In this document: positions 7,160-11,306 of the stretch, piece after piece
Layout: each line of letters begins with the position of its first letter
Numbering within the stretch: the first letter of the stretch is position 1
DNA from: Deltaproteobacteria bacterium
GTDB taxonomy: Bacteria; Desulfobacterota; Desulfobacteria; Desulfobacterales; JAFDCJ01
Direction: 5' to 3'
Length of the DNA stretch: 11,306 nucleotides
NCBI GenBank assembly: GCA_024277475.1
Contig: JAJRVC010000381.1
Span: 1 to 11,306, forward strand
The notes under the pieces: model-generated
What the model was told of the DNA's origin: nothing
What the model saw: only the letters and a program-made list of their open reading frames with translations
Database searches by the model: none
Made by a program: the position numbers and the translations under genes

Positions 7160-8077
7160 ATGTTAATTTATACCCTCAAACGCCTGGGCCTGGCAGTCCT
7201 CGTCATGTTAACCGTATCGCTGATCAGCTTCATGCTGACCCAGGTCTCCGGCGATCCGGCCATTGCTCTGGCCGGCGAGGGAGCCAGTAATAAGGAAATT
7301 GAATTCGTCCGCAAGCAATACGGTTTTGATCGACCGCTGATTGTTCAATATGTTGATTGGATCGGCCGAGCACTGCAGGGCGATCTGGGTGAATCGCCCT
7401 ATTTGAATCGACCCGTGACCGAAATGATTCGAGAACGTATAGGCGTGACCATGACTCTGGGAATCTGCGCCTTGATGTTTGCCATCATCCTGGCCATCCC
7501 CCTGGGCATTCTGGCCGCCATCCGGCCCAATACCTGGATTGACCGCATTGCTCTTACCATCTCGGTCCTGGGCCAGGCTATGCCGTCTTTCTGGTTCGGC
7601 CTGATCATGATCATCTTTTTCGGCGTGATTCTGCGCTGGCTGCCCATTTCCGGCAGTGATACCCCTCTTCATTTTGTCATGCCGACCATCGCTTTGGGTT
7701 ATTACGCCACTCCTGCTTTCATGCGCCTGACCCGCTCCGGCATGCTGGAGGTTCTGGCCTCGGACCATATCCGAACCGCCCGGGCCAAGGGACTGCGATG
7801 GGGAAAAATCCTGTTCAAGCACGCCCTGCGCAATGCCATCATTCCCGTAGTCGCCCTGGCAGCCGTCCAACTTGGCTTTATGCTGGGAGGTTCGATTGTG
7901 ATCGAATCGGTTTTTGCGTTGCACGGCATTGGATATTTGGCCTGGGTATCCATCAGCCGCTCCGATCTGCCGGTGGTCCAGGCCATTGTTTTGTTGCTGG
8001 CGATGATTTATGTGGTGCTGACGTTTCTCGGTGATATCTTAAATGCATTTCTAGATCCGCGCATCAGGGTTCGGTAA
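7160..8077 (+). CDS. dppB: peptide ABC transporter permease, DppB type
   Basis: This is one of the two inner-membrane subunits that form the translocation channel. The 305-residue length is normal. The N-terminal membrane helix (about 9-30) opens with the standard YTLKRLGLAVLVMLTVSLI pattern. A periplasmic stretch follows, with QYGFDRPLIVQYVDWIGRALQGDLGES (about 53-79), characteristic of DppB/OppB. About five further hydrophobic segments come after it. The ATPase-docking EAA loop is HIRTARAKGL...ALRNAIIPV (about 203-230), and the protein ends in the typical LNAFLDPRIRVR. No good Shine-Dalgarno precedes ATG 7160. With the upstream hairpin, this predicts lower output than for the binding protein. 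The stop is 2 bases before the next start. Confidence 0.93.
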   Translation: MLIYTLKRLGLAVLVMLTVSLISFMLTQVSGDPAIALAGEGASNKEIEFVRKQYGFDRPLIVQYVDWIGRALQGDLGESPYLNRPVTEMIRERIGVTMTLGICALMFAIILAIPLGILAAIRPNTWIDRIALTISVLGQAMPSFWFGLIMIIFFGVILRWLPISGSDTPLHFVMPTIALGYYATPAFMRLTRSGMLEVLASDHIRTARAKGLRWGKILFKHALRNAIIPVVALAAVQLGFMLGGSIVIESVFALHGIGYLAWVSISRSDLPVVQAIVLLLAMIYVVLTFLGDILNAFLDPRIRVR

Positions 8078-8079
8078 GC

Positions 8080-9000
8080 ATGACACAAACGGAAAATGGC
8101 AGCCAGACGATGGACAGGGGCTTAGGCTTAGAGGTAGTCTTCCCGACGCCGCGGCAAATCATGCGCCGGCGGATGCTGCGCCACAAGGGGTTTCTCTTCG
8201 GCACCGCGGTGGTGCTCATCATCTTTTTAACGGCCGTCCTGGCCCCGGCCCTTGCGCCCCATGATCCCTACAAACAGGATCTGTCCCAACGGATGATACC
8301 GCCCGTCTGGCAGGAGAAAGGAACCTGGGAGCATCCCCTGGGTACAGACAATCTGGGCCGTGATTATTTAAGCCGCCTGATCTACGGCTGCCGCATATCT
8401 CTGTTGATCGGTTTTGCCTGCATGTTCATCGCCATGATTATCGGTACGGTGCTGGGCCTGTCGGCCGGTTTTTTCGGCGGCCGGGTGGCTATGCTTGTCA
8501 GTTTTATCATCACGGTACGTTTGGCCCTGCCGGCGGTACTGGTAGCCATAGCAGTGGTCGCGCTCGTCGGCGGATCAATGCAAATCGTAATTCTTGTCCT
8601 GGGCTGTTTGATCTGGGACCGCTTTGCCGTGGTTTTGAAGGCCACCAGCCAGCAAATCAGATCCATGGACTATATCGCGGCAGCCAGAGCTGCAGGCTGC
8701 TCGGTTTTCTGGATCATTTCAAGAGAAATCCTGCCGAATGCATTCAACAACCTGGTGGTGGTTGCCACCCTGGAAATCGGCCGGGCCATCCTGCTGGAGG
8801 CGGCCTTGTCGTTTTTAGGCATGGGCGTTCAACCGCCCATCCCTTCATGGGGGCTTATGATAGCCGAAGGTAAAGAATTCATGCTCTTCGATCCTTATTT
8901 GATTTCCATTCCCGGCGTGGCCCTGTTTATCCTGGTATTGGGTATGAACCTTCTGGGAGACGGATTGCGTGACGTGACTGCACCGGAAGGCCGATCATGA
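8080..9000 (+). CDS. dppC: peptide ABC transporter permease, DppC type
   Basis: This is the second channel subunit, partner of the preceding permease. The 306-residue protein has the DppC/OppC N-terminal layout: a cytoplasmic tail, a first helix (about 37-58), then a periplasmic loop ending in HPLGTDNLGRDYLSRLIYG (85-103), a signature of this subfamily. The EAA loop is MDYIAAARAAG...ILPNAF (about 196-222), and the conserved ALSFLGMGVQPPIPSWG segment follows. The C terminus NLLGDGLRDVTAPE is typical. Its start follows the previous stop by 2 bases and its last codons overlap the next gene by ATGA, indicating translational coupling. Confidence 0.93.
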   Translation: MTQTENGSQTMDRGLGLEVVFPTPRQIMRRRMLRHKGFLFGTAVVLIIFLTAVLAPALAPHDPYKQDLSQRMIPPVWQEKGTWEHPLGTDNLGRDYLSRLIYGCRISLLIGFACMFIAMIIGTVLGLSAGFFGGRVAMLVSFIITVRLALPAVLVAIAVVALVGGSMQIVILVLGCLIWDRFAVVLKATSQQIRSMDYIAAARAAGCSVFWIISREILPNAFNNLVVVATLEIGRAILLEAALSFLGMGVQPPIPSWGLMIAEGKEFMLFDPYLISIPGVALFILVLGMNLLGDGLRDVTAPEGRS

Positions 9001-10001
9001 GCAAGCTGCTGGTAGTGAAAGGACTGCATGCCGATCTGCGGCTGCCGGCAGGGGCCCTGCATGCCGTGCGCAATGTCAGTTTCAGCATGCATCACGGTGA
9101 AACCCTGAGCCTGGTGGGCGAATCCGGCTGCGGCAAGTCCATGACTGCCCTGGCCATTATGGATCTCCTGCCTCCCCGGGGCATTCGTTGGGCGGATAAG
9201 CTGATTTTCGAGGGACAGGACCTGATGACGGCTGACGGGGCGGCCATGGCCAAAATTCGGGGTGAACGCATGGCCATGATTTTCCAGGAACCCATGACTT
9301 CCCTGGATCCCTGCTACACCATCGGCAACCAGCTGGAAGAAGCCATCCTGGAGCACCAAAAAATAACCACTGGACAAGCCCGGGAGCGAGCTGTTTATCT
9401 GCTGGAAAAAGTGGGTATTACTGCGGCTGCTTCACGTCTGAAACAATATCCTCACCAGCTTTCGGGAGGTCTGCGTCAGCGTGTGATGATCGCCATGGGT
9501 CTTATGTGCAGTCCCGCTCTGATCATCGCCGATGAGCCTACCACGGCCCTCGACGTAACGATTCAAGCCCAGATTCTGGCTCTGCTGGCATCCATCCAGA
9601 AAGAATTCAAGATGGGCCTGCTTTTGATCACTCATGATCTGGGGGTGGTCGCCAGAATGGCCGACCGACTGGCCGTGATGTACTGCGGTCAGGTGGTTGA
9701 AACCGGAAATGTTCGGCAAGTCTTCGACAAGCCGTTGCATCCCTATACCCGGGGACTTATGGAGTGCATCCCGGTACCGGGGAAAACCCGGCCGGGTCGG
9801 AAACTGGGTTCCATCCCGGGTATGGTGCCGACCCCTATCGGGGATTTAAGCGGCTGCTCTTTTCGTAACCGCTGTTATGCAGCCGGCCCGCAATGTGCAA
9901 TGGAGGAAGTATCATTGCGAGAAGTCTCGCCTGGGCGGGCCTATCGCTGTCTGCTCAGCCCTGAAGCCTGTGCGGTGGACAAAAAAGGAAATTGGAGATG
10001 A
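8997..10001 (+). CDS. dppD: peptide ABC transporter ATP-binding protein, DppD type
   Basis: This is one of the paired cytoplasmic ATPases that drive import. The 334-residue protein shows Walker A GESGCGKS (41-48), a Q-loop at Q97 in IFQEPMTSLDP, and a signature LSGGL (155-159). Walker B is ALIIADE (174-180) with catalytic E180, and the switch is H213. The Walker A and B residues needed for ATP hydrolysis are intact. The signature has L where most ABC ATPases have Q. The C-terminal oligopeptide extension starts at HPYTRGLM (248-255). It holds four cysteines, C287, C293, C300 and C318, in a spacing like that reported to bind a [4Fe-4S] cluster in DppD/OppD proteins. The start overlaps dppC by 4 bases (ATGA), and the end overlaps dppF in the same way. 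Confidence 0.94.
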   Translation: MSKLLVVKGLHADLRLPAGALHAVRNVSFSMHHGETLSLVGESGCGKSMTALAIMDLLPPRGIRWADKLIFEGQDLMTADGAAMAKIRGERMAMIFQEPMTSLDPCYTIGNQLEEAILEHQKITTGQARERAVYLLEKVGITAAASRLKQYPHQLSGGLRQRVMIAMGLMCSPALIIADEPTTALDVTIQAQILALLASIQKEFKMGLLLITHDLGVVARMADRLAVMYCGQVVETGNVRQVFDKPLHPYTRGLMECIPVPGKTRPGRKLGSIPGMVPTPIGDLSGCSFRNRCYAAGPQCAMEEVSLREVSPGRAYRCLLSPEACAVDKKGNWR

Positions 10002-10954
10002 CGGAGCTTGCTCTCAAAACCCGCGAGGTAACCAAAACCTATCTGGTCAGTGGGGGTGCCTTCCGGAGCCGGCGAAGGCTCAAGGCGGTAAACGGCGTCT
10101 CTTTGAATGTCACCAAGGGTTCGGTCCTAGGGTTGGTCGGTGAATCGGGCTGCGGCAAGACAACCCTGGCAAAATTAATTTTAGGTCTGGAAATTTTAAC
10201 CGAAGGAGAAATTTTCATAGCCGGCCGGGCGATTTCGAAGCTGACTGCCAAAGGCATCGCGCGCCAGGTGCAGCCGGTTTTTCAGGACCCATATTCATCG
10301 CTGAATCCGCGTAAAAGTATTGCTTCCATTATCTCCCTGCCTTTAAGAGCGCTCAAAGTCGGCAATCGGGACCGCTGGAGTCGCCAGGTAAGCGAAATCA
10401 TGGAGATGGTGGGACTTCCTTCCCGGCTCAAGCACAACTATCCAAATCAGTTATCCGGCGGTCAACGCCAGCGGGTGGCAGTCGCCCGGGCCTTAATCAT
10501 GCACCCGGATGTCGTCCTTTGCGACGAACCGACCTCGGCGCTGGATGTCTCGGTTCAGGCTCAAATCCTCAACTTGCTGATGGAATTAAGACAGGAACTT
10601 AATCTTACCTACATTCTCATCAGTCATGATCTGGCCGTCGTAGAGCATATGGCAAGCACGGTTGCAGTGATGTATCTAGGTAGAATTGTTGAAGAAGCCG
10701 GGACCCGGGAACTATTTAAAAAACCGCGTCATCCTTATACCCAGGCACTTTTAACCTCGGTCTTAACTCCGGAACCGGGCCTGGGCTTACCCGAAACCCA
10801 TCTAGGGCTGGAATATCCCAACCCCATTGATCCGCCTTCCGGCTGCACTTTTCACCCCCGTTGCCCGAAAGCCACCGAGCTATGTTCAAACATGCCGCCC
10901 CAACCGAGGATCGAAGCCGATCGAATGGTTGAATGCCACCACCCCGAATACTAA
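9998..10954 (+). CDS. dppF: peptide ABC transporter ATP-binding protein, DppF type
   Basis: This is the second ATPase, expected to pair with the DppD-type subunit. It has 318 residues when started at ATG 9998, which overlaps the dppD stop (ATGA) and lies 7 bases after AAGGA. A TTG two codons earlier is less likely. Motifs are Walker A GESGCGKT (48-55), Q96 in the Q-loop, a canonical LSGGQ signature (152-156), Walker B VVLCDE (172-177) with E177, and H210. The C-terminal extension begins at HPYTQALL (245-252) and carries C283, C289, C296 and C313, the same four-cysteine pattern as its partner. The first residues, with a basic FRSRRRLKAVNGVS stretch (about 22-35), fit DppF/OppF. No terminator is visible in the next 144 bases. 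Confidence 0.94.
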   Translation: MTELALKTREVTKTYLVSGGAFRSRRRLKAVNGVSLNVTKGSVLGLVGESGCGKTTLAKLILGLEILTEGEIFIAGRAISKLTAKGIARQVQPVFQDPYSSLNPRKSIASIISLPLRALKVGNRDRWSRQVSEIMEMVGLPSRLKHNYPNQLSGGQRQRVAVARALIMHPDVVLCDEPTSALDVSVQAQILNLLMELRQELNLTYILISHDLAVVEHMASTVAVMYLGRIVEEAGTRELFKKPRHPYTQALLTSVLTPEPGLGLPETHLGLEYPNPIDPPSGCTFHPRCPKATELCSNMPPQPRIEADRMVECHHPEY

Positions 10955-11054
10955 TGAGGATCTAAACTGGGGTGGTAAAAATACTCATACTGGGGTCCTT
11001 AAATTTTATCCTATTTTTATTCCTCTTTTGAGTGTAAAGTTTCTTTTTCAACCC

Positions 11055-11084
11055 GAAACGTTGAACCCTGAACCGCTCAACCTT
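11055..11084 (+). repeat. heptad-type repeat before the M20 peptidase frame (copy 6)
   Basis: The units are GAAACGTT, GAACCCT, GAACCGCT and CAACCTT, again in 7-8 base steps. The pattern CCTGAAC...GCT...AACC is the inverse of the copy at 2259-2287. It ends directly before the ribosome site GGAAGGAG (11085-11092). Confidence 0.55.
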
Positions 11085-11098
11085 GGAAGGAGAAAGAT

Positions 11099-11306
11099 AT
11101 GAGCCGTGAGAATGCAATTGCCCGTGCCTAGAAAATTTTTGACTATGGTACCTTTTTTCATCTGTTGAGCCGCTGGGTTTCCCAGCCGACTGAAAGTCAA
11201 AACGAGGCCTGCCGGGATGCTCTGCGGGCTTATTTGACCGGAGCCATCACGCCCTACCTGGAAAATATGGGCTTTACCTGCCGGCTGGTGGACAACCCGG
11301 TCAACC
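11099..11306 (+). pseudogene. M20-family metallopeptidase (ArgE/DapE type), N-terminal fragment with in-frame TAG
   Basis: M20 enzymes are cytoplasmic zinc amidohydrolases that cleave dipeptides or N-acyl amino acids. The ATG at 11099 has a strong ribosome site (AAGGAG, 6 bases upstream). The frame encodes MSRENAIARA, then TAG (11129-11131), then continues open to the window edge. The part after the stop, including FFHLLSRWVSQPTESQNEACRDAL and the ITPYLENMGF segment, resembles the start of M20 peptidases, where a TESQ-like segment follows the first helix. The zinc ligands would lie beyond the window. The resemblance continues across the TAG, so this looks like one gene with a premature stop. 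Possible causes are a true nonsense mutation, a sequencing error (for example from CAG or AAG), or UAG readthrough. No downstream start with a ribosome site is seen before the conserved part. The family call rests on a short stretch. Confidence 0.55.

Noticed and set aside
7208..7924. Long minus-strand open frame (238 codons) opposite the dppB gene
   Set aside because: It lies entirely within a clear permease gene; its product is rich in Gln, His, Asp and Gly without any recognisable motif, as expected for the antisense of a membrane protein gene.
10966..10996. Direct repeat ACTGGGGT (10966-10973 and 10989-10996) after dppF as an operator or attachment site
   Set aside because: Only eight bases, two copies, no palindrome and no associated gene; chance is an adequate explanation.
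10955..11098. Terminator after dppF
   Set aside because: The T-rich stretch 11003-11050 has no preceding stem longer than four base pairs, so no hairpin terminator can be supported.
10827..11102. Open frame of 91 codons on the + strand spanning the end of dppF and the following gap
   Set aside because: It overlaps the conserved cysteine-rich end of dppF in another frame and then crosses the heptad repeat; no motif or ribosome site supports it.

Overview
The window carries two co-directional metabolic blocks, all genes on the + strand, separated by a cell-wall gene. Coding sequences are GC-moderate. The gaps between transcription units hold short heptad-type repeats built from GAAC/GAAT units. 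Gene content and this repeat style suggest an uncultured Gram-negative proteobacterial lineage, perhaps Desulfobacterota. That placement is an inference from style and not a marker-based assignment.

Region 1 (1-3781) encodes the 2-oxoglutarate dehydrogenase complex. It contains the C-terminal end of E1 (sucA, truncated by the window edge), the complete lipoyl-bearing E2 (sucB) and the complete E3 flavoprotein (lpd). Together they convert 2-oxoglutarate, CoA and NAD+ to succinyl-CoA, CO2 and NADH. The genes are unusually spread out: 435 bp between sucA and sucB and 128 bp between sucB and lpd, and both gaps contain heptad repeats. A weak hairpin followed by six T (3895-3922) probably ends the block.

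Region 2 (4021-5442) is a single gene for an exported MltF-type protein, with a periplasmic solute-binding domain fused to a lytic transglycosylase domain. It looks more A-rich than its neighbours and has a heptad repeat on each side, in opposite orientations.

Region 3 (5537-10954) is a complete Dpp/Opp-type peptide ABC importer in the order binding protein, permease, permease, ATPase, ATPase. The binding-protein gene has a near-perfect Shine-Dalgarno. A 12-bp perfect hairpin lies between it and the permease genes, a layout that would favour high binding-protein output over membrane components. The permease and ATPase genes are separated by 2 nt or overlap by 4 nt. After another heptad repeat, the window ends in the start of an M20-family metallopeptidase reading frame (11099 onward) with a strong ribosome site but an in-frame TAG at codon 11.

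A possible theme for regions 2 and 3 is release or capture of peptides (perhaps wall-derived), their import, and intracellular hydrolysis. This rests on gene neighbourhood only. The points most worth checking are the early TAG in the peptidase, the heptad repeat family, and the hairpin inside the transporter operon.
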